A DNA stretch of 64,000 nucleotides from Azospirillum sp. TSA2s (GTDB lineage: Bacteria; Pseudomonadota; Alphaproteobacteria; Azospirillales; Azospirillaceae), in NCBI RefSeq assembly GCF_004923315.1, contig NZ_CP039650.1, positions 2,505,501 through 2,569,500 of the forward strand, written 5' to 3'. Position 1 is the stretch's first letter. The number at the start of each line of letters is the position of its first letter. Below the pieces are notes generated by a model, which was not told where the DNA came from, did not search any database, and saw nothing but the letters and a program-made list of their open reading frames with translations. Shown here piece after piece: positions 1-9,039 of this stretch. The position numbers were made by a program, and so were the translations under genes.

Positions 1-1073
1 TCCATGCCGCCGGAGATCTCGTGCATCATCAGCCGCTGTTCGGCCTGCATGTTGAAGTTCTTGCCGGCCAGTTCATGCAGCGACATCACCGCGTCGTCGC
101 AGGGGTGATAGGCATAGTGGCAGGTCGGGCGGTAGACGACGGTGTCGCCCTCGCGCACGGTGAAATAGTCGGAGATCGAGATCGACTCGCTGTGGGTGAT
201 GAGAAAGCCGTGGAACGGCCCCTCCAACGGGGTCCAGGTGCGCACGCGGGTGGCCGCACCCGGCCGCATCAGATAGATGGCGGAGTCGCAGCCGAACTCG
301 TGCCGGCGGCCGTCGGGCGGCAAGGCCTTCTCATGCGTGCCCCAGCCCAGTTCGGCCGGCTGGCAGCCCTCGCTGACGAAGCCGTCGATCGACCAGGTGT
401 TGACGAACTCGCCGATCTGCTTGGGCTGGTTCGATACCTGGGTGTCGCGCTCCGCCACATGGATGGTCTTGATCCCCAGCTTCTGCGCCAGCCGTCCCCA
501 GCCGTCGCGATCGGTGGGGACATCGGTCTCGACCCCGGTGTCGGCGGCGATGTTCAGCAGCGCCTGCTTGACGAAATGCGACACCAGACCCGGATTCGCC
601 CCATGGGTGATCAACGCGGTCGGGCCGCCTTCGAAACGGCGGCGCAGCGCCAGCGCCGATTCGCGCAGCGCATAGTTGGAGCGGAGCGACGGCGACAGGT
701 TGGAATCGGTATAGCCGCCGGCCCACGGCTCGGTGCAGGTGTCGGTGTAGAAGGCGCCGACCCGTTGGCAGAATTCGATCAGCGCGATCGACGAGACGTC
801 GACCGACAGGTTGACCAGGAAATCGCCCTTGTCGATCAGCGGCTTCAGAACCTGGAAGAAATTGTCGTTGTCCAGCGGGTTGTTGTGGAACGCGACGCCG
901 TAAAGCTCCGCCTCCTCCCGACCGCGCTCCTCGGCGGTGACGATGGTGATTCGGTCGGCCGTAAGTCCGTCGATGTGACGGAGAAGCAGCGGCAAGACAC
1001 CCTGGCCGATCGAACCGAATCCAATGATGACCATACGGCCTGTGAACGTGCAGAGCTTCGTGTCCAGGGCCAT
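1..1073 (-). CDS. hss: Homospermidine synthase (3' end cut by window)
   Basis: This NAD-dependent enzyme makes sym-homospermidine from putrescine, the main long polyamine of many alphaproteobacteria. The frame read leftward from the ATG at 1073 stays open to the window edge, giving about 357 of the usual 470-480 residues. A Rossmann motif IIGFGSIGQG sits at residues 16-25. Family-typical stretches follow, such as FYTDTCTEPW, THGANPGLVSHF and the late HYAYHPCDDAV. A purine-rich GGGGAGA lies just upstream of the ATG. It is on the same strand as, and 144 bp downstream of, the ornithine decarboxylase that supplies putrescine, so the two probably form one transcription unit. Confidence 0.93.
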   Translation of the reverse strand, partial: MALDTKLCTFTGRMVIIGFGSIGQGVLPLLLRHIDGLTADRITIVTAEERGREEAELYGVAFHNNPLDNDNFFQVLKPLIDKGDFLVNLSVDVSSIALIEFCQRVGAFYTDTCTEPWAGGYTDSNLSPSLRSNYALRESALALRRRFEGGPTALITHGANPGLVSHFVKQALLNIAADTGVETDVPTDRDGWGRLAQKLGIKTIHVAERDTQVSNQPKQIGEFVNTWSIDGFVSEGCQPAELGWGTHEKALPPDGRRHEFGCDSAIYLMRPGAATRVRTWTPLEGPFHGFLITHSESISISDYFTVREGDTVVYRPTCHYAYHPCDDAVMSLHELAGKNFNMQAEQRLMMHEISGGM

Positions 1074-1217
1074 GATTTTTTGTCTCCCCGAGGTAGTTTA
1101 GGCCAACGACATAGCCCGACGCTCCCGCCCACTTCGGAGAAGAGGAATCGGGATGCGCCGGGCCACTGAATGTTACGGAGGTCTTTACGCTTTATCCACG
1201 GAAAACCGGCCTCGATT

Positions 1218-2501
1218 TCAGGCCGCGCAGGAGCGCAGCTCGTAGCCGGGGGTGGCGAGCAGCGGCGCGTCCGAGACTTCGACGACCCGCGCCTGATCGA
1301 AACCGTTGAAGGCGGTGCGCAGGCAGGAGCCGTAGGCGCCGAGCTGCCCCAGCTCGATCCAGTCGCCGGCCTTCACGTCGGCCGGCAGATGGAAGGGGCC
1401 AGCCATCTTGTCGGCGCTGTCGCAGGTCGGGCCGTAGAAGCTGAAGGCTTCGCTCTCGGCGTCGGTCATCGCCTCGAACGGGCGGATCAGCCGTGCCGGG
1501 AAGCGGAAGCCCGGCACGCCGGCATCCGACAGGGCGCCATAGACGCCATCGTTGATGAACAGCTCGCTCCCGCGCCGCTTGACCACCTGCACCACCAGCG
1601 AGACGCCGGGGGCGACCAGCGCGCGGCCGGGCTCGCACCACAGGCGGCAGTGCGCCGGCAGGTCGATGGCGGCGATCCCGCGGGCGATGGCGGCCATGAA
1701 ATCGCCGAGCGGCGGCGGGGTGACGCCCGGATAGGACACCGGGAAGCCGCCGCCGACGTCCAGCACGTCGATGTCGACGCCGCTCTCCGCGATGACGCGG
1801 CCGGCCAGCGCGATGGCGCGCTCGTAGGCCGACGGGTCGAGCATCTGCGAGCCGACATGGAAGGACAGCCCGACCTTCGGCGCGACGGCGCGCGCGGCGC
1901 GCAGCAGGTCCACCGCGTCGGCCGTGGCGGCGCCGAACTTGCCCGACAGGTCGTAGACCGCGTTGCCCTTCGGCAGTGCCAGCCGCACGACGAGGCCGAG
2001 GTCGGCGGCACCGTCGGTCTCCGCCAGGATCTTGTCCAGCTCTTCCCGGCTGTCGAGCACGAAGTCGCGGACGCCATACTGGTGGTAGGCGTTGCGGATG
2101 GCCTGACGGCCCTTGACCGGGTGCATGTAATGCAGGACGGCGTCCGGGAACATCTGGCGGATCAGGCGGATCTCACCGGGGGAGGCGACGTCGAAATGGC
2201 GCACGCCGCCGGCCCACAGGGCGCGCAGAACCGCCGGCTCCGGGTTGCACTTCACGGCATACAGAACGTCGCCGCCACGGCCGACCGCATCCGTCGCACC
2301 GGCGAAGGCCGTCAGGAAGCTGCCGGCGGTGTCGGCCAGCACGCCGGGGCGGATGCAGTGCATCGGCTCTTCCGGGCGGTGCAGGGCGACGGCCTGAGTC
2401 ACGGTCGAGCGGCGGCCGGTGGACAGCGAAACGGCGCTGCTGTCGTTCAGGCCGACGCGGCGGAGCGGGGTGACGGCGGAACGGGAACGCAGGAAACCCA
2501 T
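1218..2501 (-). CDS. Ornithine decarboxylase, alanine-racemase-fold (group IV) type
   Basis: A PLP-dependent decarboxylase converting ornithine to putrescine; 427 aa. The PLP lysine is K84 in YAVKCNPEP. The glycine-rich phosphate-binding loop is DVGGGFP, CEPGRALVA follows, and the catalytic cysteine lies in YGPTCDSADK at about residue 360. All the residues expected for an active eukaryote-like ODC are present. The N-terminus extends about 45 residues before the fold starts, so a later start is possible. Downstream hss uses the product. Upstream there is an unusually long, structured 438-bp leader with its own short ORF, which suggests post-transcriptional control by arginine, ornithine or polyamines. 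Some members of the family act on lysine or carboxyspermidine; the hss neighbour favours ornithine. Confidence 0.9.
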   Translation of the reverse strand: MGFLRSRSAVTPLRRVGLNDSSAVSLSTGRRSTVTQAVALHRPEEPMHCIRPGVLADTAGSFLTAFAGATDAVGRGGDVLYAVKCNPEPAVLRALWAGGVRHFDVASPGEIRLIRQMFPDAVLHYMHPVKGRQAIRNAYHQYGVRDFVLDSREELDKILAETDGAADLGLVVRLALPKGNAVYDLSGKFGAATADAVDLLRAARAVAPKVGLSFHVGSQMLDPSAYERAIALAGRVIAESGVDIDVLDVGGGFPVSYPGVTPPPLGDFMAAIARGIAAIDLPAHCRLWCEPGRALVAPGVSLVVQVVKRRGSELFINDGVYGALSDAGVPGFRFPARLIRPFEAMTDAESEAFSFYGPTCDSADKMAGPFHLPADVKAGDWIELGQLGAYGSCLRTAFNGFDQARVVEVSDAPLLATPGYELRSCAA

Positions 2502-2719
2502 GGCGCACTCCTATCCCCGGACGGCGGCGTGCAAACCGGCCCGGTGAGCAGACGGCGATCCCCGGCCGCGTCACGAACCGGCCAGCACAGGGCTTGGGCG
2601 CGGGTGGCGCAGCGGAATCGGCGATTGATCGGATTCTGGAAAGGGGGGAAACGGAAATAGCCGGTGCGAGCAGCGGCCCCGGGCTGTGAAGCTCCAGGCA
2701 ACAGCGCGTCGTTTACCGG

Positions 2720-2806
2720 CTAAAGGGCTACCGTCTCACAGCCCCACCGTGGGCAGCGTACATACTGACCTCCCTCTCGGGACCGACCCACTGGAATGGT
2801 CGGTTC
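2720..2806 (-). promoter_or_regulatory. Structured leader of ornithine decarboxylase (speF-motif candidate)
   Basis: The 438 bp between mtnD and the decarboxylase hold no other gene. On the minus strand a 7-bp perfect hairpin (ACCGACC/GGTCGGT, 2782-2804) precedes the upstream ORF. A second hairpin (GGGCT/AGCCC, 2725-2729 with 2740-2744) covers its stop codon. The bases 2741-2744 can instead pair with 2751-2754, so two hairpins exclude each other, as in an attenuator. A conserved RNA named speF is known upstream of alphaproteobacterial ornithine decarboxylase genes. I suspect this is a member but could not align it to the family model. Confidence 0.55.
2728..2763 (-). CDS. Candidate 11-aa leader peptide of ornithine decarboxylase
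   Basis: A short upstream ORF encoding MYAAHGGAVRR and stopping at TAG. Its Shine-Dalgarno AGGGAGG (2769-2775, minus strand) is five bases from the ATG and is stronger than the one of the decarboxylase itself. It ends in two arginine codons (AGA, CGG), and the stop codon lies inside a hairpin. This layout is typical of leader peptides whose translation controls the gene downstream. Nothing here shows that it is translated. Confidence 0.5.
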   Translation of the reverse strand: MYAAHGGAVRR

Positions 2807-2939
2807 TGCCAAAAAGGACGCGGTACGTCGTAGCATAACCACAGAGGGCCATAGGCACGTGCGGGTGCGTCGTGCCGATTGATTTACGCTTTTCCGCCCG
2901 TGATTCAAGTGAATTTTTTGGGACGGAAATGGGGCGGAG

Positions 2940-3503
2940 TCAGGCTGCCTCCACAGCTTCCGGTTCGAAAAGCGGGAAGCGTGCGGCGATGGTGTCGCCG
3001 GTCGGCGTCGCCACCCAGCCGTCGGGCCGGCTGAAGAAGCGGATGGTGGTGAAGCGCGGCCGCGGCCCCATGTCGAACCAGTGCGGCGTGCCGGCGGGAA
3101 TGCTCAGCAGGTCCCCCGCCTCGCACATCACGCGGAAGACCCGCTGGTCAAGATGGATGTAGAAGGCGCCGGCGCCCTCCACGAAGAAGCGCGCCTCGTC
3201 CTCGTCATGGGTGTGTTCGTACAGGAACTTTGCGCGCAGGGCCTCGACGCCGTCGGTCTTGGGAGTGACGCGAACCACGTCCACGGTGCAGAAGCGGCGG
3301 CCCACCTTCAGCCGGTCGATGGACGCGGCATAGGCCCGCTGCACGGCGTCGCCATCGGCGGAGGCGGGCAGGGGGGCGTCGGCGGTCCAGCGTTCGTACA
3401 GGATGCCGATATGGGCCAGATGGCCCGCCATCAGCGCCGGTTCGGAGGTGCGGAGTTCCGGCCGGCGGGCATCGCTTTCCAGATAGACGGTCAGGTTACT
3501 CAA
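2940..3503 (-). CDS. mtnD: Acireductone dioxygenase (methionine salvage)
   Basis: A cupin metalloenzyme that oxidises acireductone in the methylthioadenosine salvage pathway; 187 aa, the usual length. Metal ligands H97, H99 and E103 are in EHTHDEDE, and H141 follows in GTPHWFD. The frame stays open far upstream, over the MFS gene's opposite frame, but homology begins at SNLTVYLE. I therefore chose the TTG at 3503, which has AGGAGGG eight bases before it. It stands alone between the polyamine genes and a transporter. Methylthioadenosine comes from spermidine synthesis or other routes, not from the homospermidine pathway next door. Confidence 0.9.
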   Translation of the reverse strand: MSNLTVYLESDARRPELRTSEPALMAGHLAHIGILYERWTADAPLPASADGDAVQRAYAASIDRLKVGRRFCTVDVVRVTPKTDGVEALRAKFLYEHTHDEDEARFFVEGAGAFYIHLDQRVFRVMCEAGDLLSIPAGTPHWFDMGPRPRFTTIRFFSRPDGWVATPTGDTIAARFPLFEPEAVEAA

Positions 3504-3598
3504 CGCGCGCCCTCCTGCCGATCGAACCCCTACAGCCTGAGGCGCGGGAAAGCGCAACGCAATAAGGCGAATCGCTGGCGCGACCGTTCGCCGCGCCA

Positions 3599-4819
3599 TC
3601 AGCGGCTGCGCTGCAACCCGGCCGTCACACCGACCGCGATCAGGATCAGCAGCCCGACGAAGGCGGCGACCCCGGTCCAGCCGAAGCCGTGCCAGAACAG
3701 CCCGCCCAGCGTTCCGGCGACCGTGGACCCCAGATAGTAGCAGAACAGATAGATCGACGAGGCCTGCCCGCGCGCCACCGCCGCCCGCCGGCCGATCCAG
3801 GCCGAGACGATGGAATGGGCACCGAAGAAGGCGAAGGTGAACAGTGCGATGCCGGGGGCGATGGCGAACAGGCTGTCGATCTCCATCATTGCCAGTCCGG
3901 CGACCATCAGCGCCACCGCCGCCGCCAGCGTGCGGTTCGATCCGAATCGACCCGACCAGCCGCCGAACAGAGGTGAGCTGACCACGCCGAAGCTGTAGAC
4001 CAGGAACACCGCACCGACGATGGCCGGCCGCAATTCGAACGGCGGCTCGCTCAGGCGAAAGCCGATATAGTTGAAGACGGTGACGAAGCCGCCCATCAGC
4101 AGGAAGCCGAGCGAGAACAGACCGAGCAGCGCCGGGTCGGTCAGCAGCCCGCGCCACGCCCGCACCAGCGCCGGCAACCCGGCGGCGCGGCGGACGAAAT
4201 GGCGCGACGGCGGCAGGGCGAGCCAGACGGTGACGGCCGCCGCCACCGCAAGCGCCCCGACCACTCCCACCGCCAGCCTCCAGGTTCCGAGATCGGTTAC
4301 GACGGCGGTCAGCACCCGGCCGGACATGCCGCCGATGGCGGTTCCGCCGATATAGAGCCCCATGGCGACGCCGGCCGATTTCGGATCGACCTCTTCGGAG
4401 ACATAGGCCATTGCCACCGCCGGCAGGCCGCTCAAGGCCAACCCCTCCAGCGCCCGCACCGCGAGGAATCCGTGCCAGCCCGGCATCAGCGCGCCGATGA
4501 TCCCGAGGATGCCGGCGCCGAGCAATGCCGCCACCATCACCGGCTTGCGCCCGATCCCGTCGGAGATGGCGCCCGCCACCAGCAGCGCCACAGCCAGCAC
4601 GCCGGTGGTCAGCGACAGCGACAGGCTGGATTCGGCCGGCGTCACCCCGAACTCCTGCACGAACTCCGGCAGCAGCGGCTGGACGCAGTAAAGCGTGGCA
4701 AAGGTGGAGAAGCCGGCGACGAACAGGATGCGGCTGGCACGGCGATAGGCGGGGGTGCCGGCCTGCAGATAGGCGACCTCTGCATCGGTCTCAGCACCGG
4801 TCTCGATCTCGTCGCGCAC
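3599..4819 (-). CDS. MFS transporter, YnfM-like
   Basis: An inner-membrane secondary transporter with twelve hydrophobic segments. The signature between TM2 and TM3 is DGIGRKPVM, and the central loop carries the basic stretch RRAAGLPALVRAW. It resembles the YnfM/arabinose-efflux branch, but the substrate cannot be told. The frame is open up to 5014. I prefer the GTG at 4819, which has GGAG eight bases upstream and gives 406 aa, normal for the family. ATGs at 4876 and 4945 are alternatives with weaker ribosome sites. It is divergent from serS. Confidence 0.8.
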   Translation of the reverse strand: MRDEIETGAETDAEVAYLQAGTPAYRRASRILFVAGFSTFATLYCVQPLLPEFVQEFGVTPAESSLSLSLTTGVLAVALLVAGAISDGIGRKPVMVAALLGAGILGIIGALMPGWHGFLAVRALEGLALSGLPAVAMAYVSEEVDPKSAGVAMGLYIGGTAIGGMSGRVLTAVVTDLGTWRLAVGVVGALAVAAAVTVWLALPPSRHFVRRAAGLPALVRAWRGLLTDPALLGLFSLGFLLMGGFVTVFNYIGFRLSEPPFELRPAIVGAVFLVYSFGVVSSPLFGGWSGRFGSNRTLAAAVALMVAGLAMMEIDSLFAIAPGIALFTFAFFGAHSIVSAWIGRRAAVARGQASSIYLFCYYLGSTVAGTLGGLFWHGFGWTGVAAFVGLLILIAVGVTAGLQRSR

Positions 4820-5037
4820 GCGCTCGGCTCCGTTTTTCTGGCAATGGCGCCGTCCACTGCGGCGCACAACGGACATTGCCCTGTCGTCCCCGTCGGTTCC
4901 AACAACAGCCGGGGCGCAGCCGCCATGCCGTTTGCGCAGATCCATATGGACCGTGTGGATGGACGGGCTTGCACTGGACCTTGGCGGGGTCGCGCCGTAT
5001 AACCAATCCCCCACACAATTCGTTGATTGTTCGAGCC

Positions 5038-6309
5038 ATGCACGACCTTCGCGCCATCCGTGAGAATCCCGAAGCCTTCGACCGCGGCCTTGGCCGCAGG
5101 GGATTGGCGCCGATGTCGTCCTCCGTGCTCGACCTCGACGGCCGCCGCCGCGCCGCGCAGACCCAGATGCAGGAGATGCAGGCCCGCCGGAACGAGGCGG
5201 CGAAGGAAATCGGCCTCGCCAAGCGCGAAGGCCGCGATGCCCAGCCGATCCTGGACGAAATGGCGACCCTGAAGGAGCGCCTGCCCCAGGTCGAGGAGGA
5301 GGAACGCGCGCTCGGGGCCGAACTCGACGCGATCCTGGCCGGCCTACCCAACATCCCGGCCGACGACGTGCCGGAGGGGCCGGACGAGACCGCCAACGTC
5401 GAGGTCCGCCGCTGGGGCACCCCGCCCGACATCGCCAACCCCAAGCAGCATTACGAGCTGGGCGAGGCGCTGGGCCTGATGGACTTCGAGGCGGCTGCCC
5501 GCATGTCCGGCGCCCGCTTCACCGTGCTGAAGGGCGGTCTGGCCCGGCTGGAACGCGCGCTCGCAGACTTCATGCTGGACATCCACACGTCGGAGCATGG
5601 CTTCACCGAGATCGCGCCGCCGCTGATGGTGCGCGACAACGCCCTGTTCGGCACCGGCCAGCTGCCGAAGTTCGAGGAGGATCTGTTCAAGACCACCTCG
5701 ACCGACCATTACCTGATCCCGACCAGCGAGGTTCCGCTGACCAATCTGGTCAACGACCAGATCGTGGCGTCTGAGGAGCTGCCGCTGCGCTACACCGCGC
5801 TGACCCCCTGCTTCCGCGCCGAAGCCGGGTCGGCCGGGCGCGACACCCGCGGCATGATCCGCCAGCACCAGTTCTGGAAGGTGGAGATGGTCGCCATCAC
5901 CACGCCGGAACAGTCGGAGGACGAGCACCAGCGCATGACCCGCTGCGCCGAAACGATCCTGGAACGGCTGGGTCTGCCCTACCGCACCATCGTTCTATGC
6001 ACCGGCGACATGGGCTTCTCCTCGCGCAAGACCTATGACGTCGAGGTCTGGCTGCCCGGTCAGAACGCCTACCGCGAGATCTCCAGCATCTCCAATTGCG
6101 GAGATTTCCAGGCGCGGCGGATGAAAGCCCGTTGCAGGCCGAAGGGCGAGAAGCAAACTCAATTCGTGCACACCCTCAATGGATCGGGTGTGGCGGTCGG
6201 GCGCTGCCTGATCGCGGTGCTGGAGAACTACCAGCAGCCCGACGGTTCGATCCTGGTTCCCGAAGCGCTCCGTCCCTACATGCGCGGAGTGGAGAGGATT
6301 TCCATCTGA
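5038..6309 (+). CDS. serS: Seryl-tRNA synthetase
   Basis: A class II aminoacyl-tRNA synthetase charging tRNA-Ser; 423 aa, full length. An N-terminal antiparallel coiled coil that contacts the tRNA spans about residues 25-100 (AAQTQMQEMQARRNEAAKEI). Motif 2 is FRAEAGSAGRDTRGMIRQHQF, and motif 3 is GSGVAVGRCLIAVLENYQ near the C-terminus. The start ATG at 5038 gives the conserved MHDLRAIRENPEAFD. Its stop overlaps the surE ATG by one base (TGATG), so serS, surE, pcm and nlpD are probably co-transcribed. Confidence 0.97.
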   Translation: MHDLRAIRENPEAFDRGLGRRGLAPMSSSVLDLDGRRRAAQTQMQEMQARRNEAAKEIGLAKREGRDAQPILDEMATLKERLPQVEEEERALGAELDAILAGLPNIPADDVPEGPDETANVEVRRWGTPPDIANPKQHYELGEALGLMDFEAAARMSGARFTVLKGGLARLERALADFMLDIHTSEHGFTEIAPPLMVRDNALFGTGQLPKFEEDLFKTTSTDHYLIPTSEVPLTNLVNDQIVASEELPLRYTALTPCFRAEAGSAGRDTRGMIRQHQFWKVEMVAITTPEQSEDEHQRMTRCAETILERLGLPYRTIVLCTGDMGFSSRKTYDVEVWLPGQNAYREISSISNCGDFQARRMKARCRPKGEKQTQFVHTLNGSGVAVGRCLIAVLENYQQPDGSILVPEALRPYMRGVERISI

Positions 6310-7091
6310 TGTTCGACCTGCCGCTCGACCTGTCCCGGACACGCATCCTCGTCACCAACGACGACGGCATCCATGCGCAGGGATTGAAGGTCCTGGAAGC
6401 CATCGCGCGCGAACTGTCCGACGACGTCTGGGTCGTCGCGCCGGAGATGGAGCAGTCGGCGGCCAGCCATTCGCTGACCATCAACCGGCCGCTGCGCCTG
6501 CGCAAGCTGGACGAACGCCGCTTCACCGTCGATGGCACGCCGACCGACTGCGTGTTGCTGGCGGTCAACCATGTGATGAAGGACGCCCGTCCGACGCTGG
6601 TGCTGTCCGGCGTCAACCAGGGCTCCAACATCGGCGAGGACGTGACCTATTCCGGCACCATCGCCGCGGCGATGGAGGCGACCCTGCTGAACGTCCCCGC
6701 CATCGCCATGAGCCAGCATTACGAGCCGGGCCAGCCGATCGACTGGTCCGCCGCCGCCGCCCATGGCGCCGACGTGGTGCGCAAGGCCGTGACGGTGGCC
6801 TGGCCGAAGAACGTGCTGCTGAACGTCAACTTCCCGGCCCGCCCGGCGGCGGAGGTGACGGGCATCCAGGTGGTGCGCCACGGCAAGCGCAAGATCGGCG
6901 ACGAGCTGTTGGAGCGTGTGGACCCGCGCGGCAAGCCCTATATCTGGATCGGCACCCTGCGCGGCGAGGCCGACGTGTCCGACGACACCGACATCCATGT
7001 CGTGTTCAACGGTGGCATCTCGGTGACGCCCGTCTATCTCGACCTCACCCACACGCCGACGCTGCAGACGTTGAGGCAGGCCTTCGTGTGA
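6309..7091 (+). CDS. surE: 5'/3'-nucleotidase SurE
   Basis: A metal-dependent nucleoside monophosphate phosphatase; 260 aa. The N-terminal metal-binding motif ILVTNDDGIHAQGL and the SGVNQGSNIGEDVTYSGTIAAAMEA block are intact. The start overlaps the serS stop by one base and the stop overlaps the pcm start by four. The surE-pcm-nlpD order is the same as in enterobacteria, where these genes serve stationary-phase survival, although no rpoS follows here. Confidence 0.96.
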   Translation: MFDLPLDLSRTRILVTNDDGIHAQGLKVLEAIARELSDDVWVVAPEMEQSAASHSLTINRPLRLRKLDERRFTVDGTPTDCVLLAVNHVMKDARPTLVLSGVNQGSNIGEDVTYSGTIAAAMEATLLNVPAIAMSQHYEPGQPIDWSAAAAHGADVVRKAVTVAWPKNVLLNVNFPARPAAEVTGIQVVRHGKRKIGDELLERVDPRGKPYIWIGTLRGEADVSDDTDIHVVFNGGISVTPVYLDLTHTPTLQTLRQAFV

Positions 7092-7741
7092 CATACAACC
7101 CGCGCAAGATCCGCTTGCTGATGGCCCTTCGCGGGGCCGGCGTCACCGACACCAAGGTGTTGGCGGCCATCGAACGGATCCCGCGCGAGCTGTTCGTCCC
7201 CGAGGCTTTCCAGGACCGGGCGTGGGAGGACACGGCGCTGCCGATCGACCTCGGCCAGACCATCAGCCAGCCGCTGGTGGTCGGTCTGATGACCCAGGCG
7301 CTGGAGCTGCAGCCGCGACATCTTGTCCTGGAGGTCGGTACCGGTTCCGGCTATCAGGCGGCCGTGCTGTCGCGGCTCTGCCGCCGGGTCTTCACCATCG
7401 AGCGGCTGAAACCGCTCCTGTGCGAGGCGGAGGCGCGTTTCAAGGCGCTCGACATCGGCAATATCACCACGCGGCTCGGCGACGGGACGCGGGGTTGGCC
7501 GGAGCAGGCGCCCTTCGCCCGTATACTGGTCACAGCCGCCGGTGGGCCTGAGCCGCCAAAAGACTTGACGGATCAACTCGCCATTGGTGGTGTCTTGGTC
7601 ATTCCGTTGGGGACCGATCACCGCGACCAGAGGGTCGTGCGTTTCCGGCGCTCCGAAGCTGGCCTTATCCGGGAGGACCTGTGGCCCGTCCGTTTCGTTC
7701 CGCTGCTGTCCGACCCGCCGCAACCGGTCCGTTCCGCATGA
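7088..7741 (+). CDS. pcm: Protein-L-isoaspartate O-methyltransferase
   Basis: This enzyme repairs isoaspartyl damage in proteins using S-adenosylmethionine; 217 aa. The SAM-binding motif is VLEVGTGSGYQAAVL (about residues 80-94). The family signature around the active site, TISQPLVVGLMTQAL, precedes it, and VTAAGGPEPP and IPLG follow. It starts with GTG at 7088, inside the surE stop (GTGA overlap). Its own stop overlaps the nlpD ATG. Such couplings support translation from one message. Confidence 0.95.
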   Translation: MTYNPRKIRLLMALRGAGVTDTKVLAAIERIPRELFVPEAFQDRAWEDTALPIDLGQTISQPLVVGLMTQALELQPRHLVLEVGTGSGYQAAVLSRLCRRVFTIERLKPLLCEAEARFKALDIGNITTRLGDGTRGWPEQAPFARILVTAAGGPEPPKDLTDQLAIGGVLVIPLGTDHRDQRVVRFRRSEAGLIREDLWPVRFVPLLSDPPQPVRSA

Positions 7742-9039
7742 AATCCGCCATGCCCAAGCGCCTGCTGTCCGCCATGGTCCTGTCCACCGCCGTCCTGGCG
7801 CTCGGCGCCTGCGAACGGGTGGGCGGGCTCGCCCCCTTCACCACCGTCTCCGATGTGCCGGATTCGGCCGGCGGCGCCATCACGGTGCAGAAGGGCGACA
7901 GCGCCTACAGCCTGTCGCGCCGCTACAACGTGCCGCTGCGCGACCTGATCGAGGCGAACAAGCTGGCGGCGCCCTACCGGCTGGAGGTCGGCCAGCGGCT
8001 GGTCCTGCCGACCTCGCGCCAGTACATCGTGCAGAAGGGCGACAGCCTTTACAGCATCTCCCGCATGTACAATGTCGACGTCAGCGAGCTGACGCGGCTG
8101 AACAACCTGACGCCGCCCTATGGCGTGAAGGTCGGCCAGCCCCTGCGCCTGCCGGGCGCCAACGACGGCAGCGGCACCATGGTGGCATCCGGCGGCGTGG
8201 CGAGTGGCGGTGCCATCTCCCTGACGCCGCAGGGGAACGCGCCGGGTGGCTCTACCGCCGGGTCTGGCTCGATCCAGTCGGCCGAACTGCCGCCGCCGGG
8301 TGCATCCTCCCCGTCGGGCGGCATCTCGGCCACGCCGTTGCCGCCGCCGTCGAAGCCGGGCGCCATGCCGGAGCCGTCGGCCCAGCAGTCGCCCGCCGCG
8401 CCGGCCGCCCAGGGTGACACGACCTATCAGCCGGGGCAGGCGCCGACGATGCTGCGCCCGCCCGGCAGCAAGCCGGCTCCGACGCCGATCCCCGCCCCGG
8501 CCCCGGCGGCAACCACGCCGCCACCGGCTGCCGCTCCCCAGCAGGAGGTGGCCACCGCCGCGCCGCCGCCCAAGCCGGAGCCGAAGGCCGAAGTCGGCGC
8601 TCCACCGCCGCGCGGCAGCGCCCGCTTCCTGTGGCCGGTGAAGGGCAAGCTGATCTCCGGCTTCGGGCCGAAGCCCGACGGGCTGCACAATGACGGCCTG
8701 AACATCGCGGCACCAAAGGGCACGGCGGTGGTCGCCGCCGACAACGGCGTGGTCGCCTACGCCGGCAACGAGCTGCGCGGCTTCGGCAACCTGCTGCTGC
8801 TGAAGCATTCCGACGGCTGGATCACGGCCTATGCCCATCTCGACAAGATCGAGGTGGAACGCGGCGCGACGGTGAAGCGGGGGCAGGTGATCGCCCGGGT
8901 CGGCCAGACCGGCGGCGTGTCCTCGCCCCAGCTGCATTTCGAGCTACGCAAGGGCAGCCAGGCCGTCGACCCGAGCGATCAGATGGACCGCAAGGTCAGC
9001 GAAGGGGCTGCCCGAGGCGACCGGCCAGGTCCTGGATGA
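7738..9039 (+). CDS. nlpD: NlpD-like LysM/LytM lipoprotein with degenerate peptidase site
   Basis: A 433-aa lipoprotein. A signal peptide ends in the lipobox ALGAC (Cys25). Two LysM peptidoglycan-binding repeats (about 48-91 and 96-139) follow, then a long Pro/Ala-rich linker, then a C-terminal M23/LytM domain of about 120 residues. The zinc-binding residues of active M23 enzymes are mostly replaced: HxGxD reads NDGLN, and HxH reads QLH. The domain therefore probably does not cut cell wall but activates amidases, as E. coli NlpD and EnvC do at division. The 3' end overlaps the convergent DUF815 gene by 44 bp. Confidence 0.9.
   Translation: MKSAMPKRLLSAMVLSTAVLALGACERVGGLAPFTTVSDVPDSAGGAITVQKGDSAYSLSRRYNVPLRDLIEANKLAAPYRLEVGQRLVLPTSRQYIVQKGDSLYSISRMYNVDVSELTRLNNLTPPYGVKVGQPLRLPGANDGSGTMVASGGVASGGAISLTPQGNAPGGSTAGSGSIQSAELPPPGASSPSGGISATPLPPPSKPGAMPEPSAQQSPAAPAAQGDTTYQPGQAPTMLRPPGSKPAPTPIPAPAPAATTPPPAAAPQQEVATAAPPPKPEPKAEVGAPPPRGSARFLWPVKGKLISGFGPKPDGLHNDGLNIAAPKGTAVVAADNGVVAYAGNELRGFGNLLLLKHSDGWITAYAHLDKIEVERGATVKRGQVIARVGQTGGVSSPQLHFELRKGSQAVDPSDQMDRKVSEGAARGDRPGPG

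Noticed and set aside
3504..4157. In-frame upstream extension of mtnD
   Set aside because: The added residues are an off-frame reading of the MFS gene; family homology and a strong ribosome site fix the TTG start at 3503.
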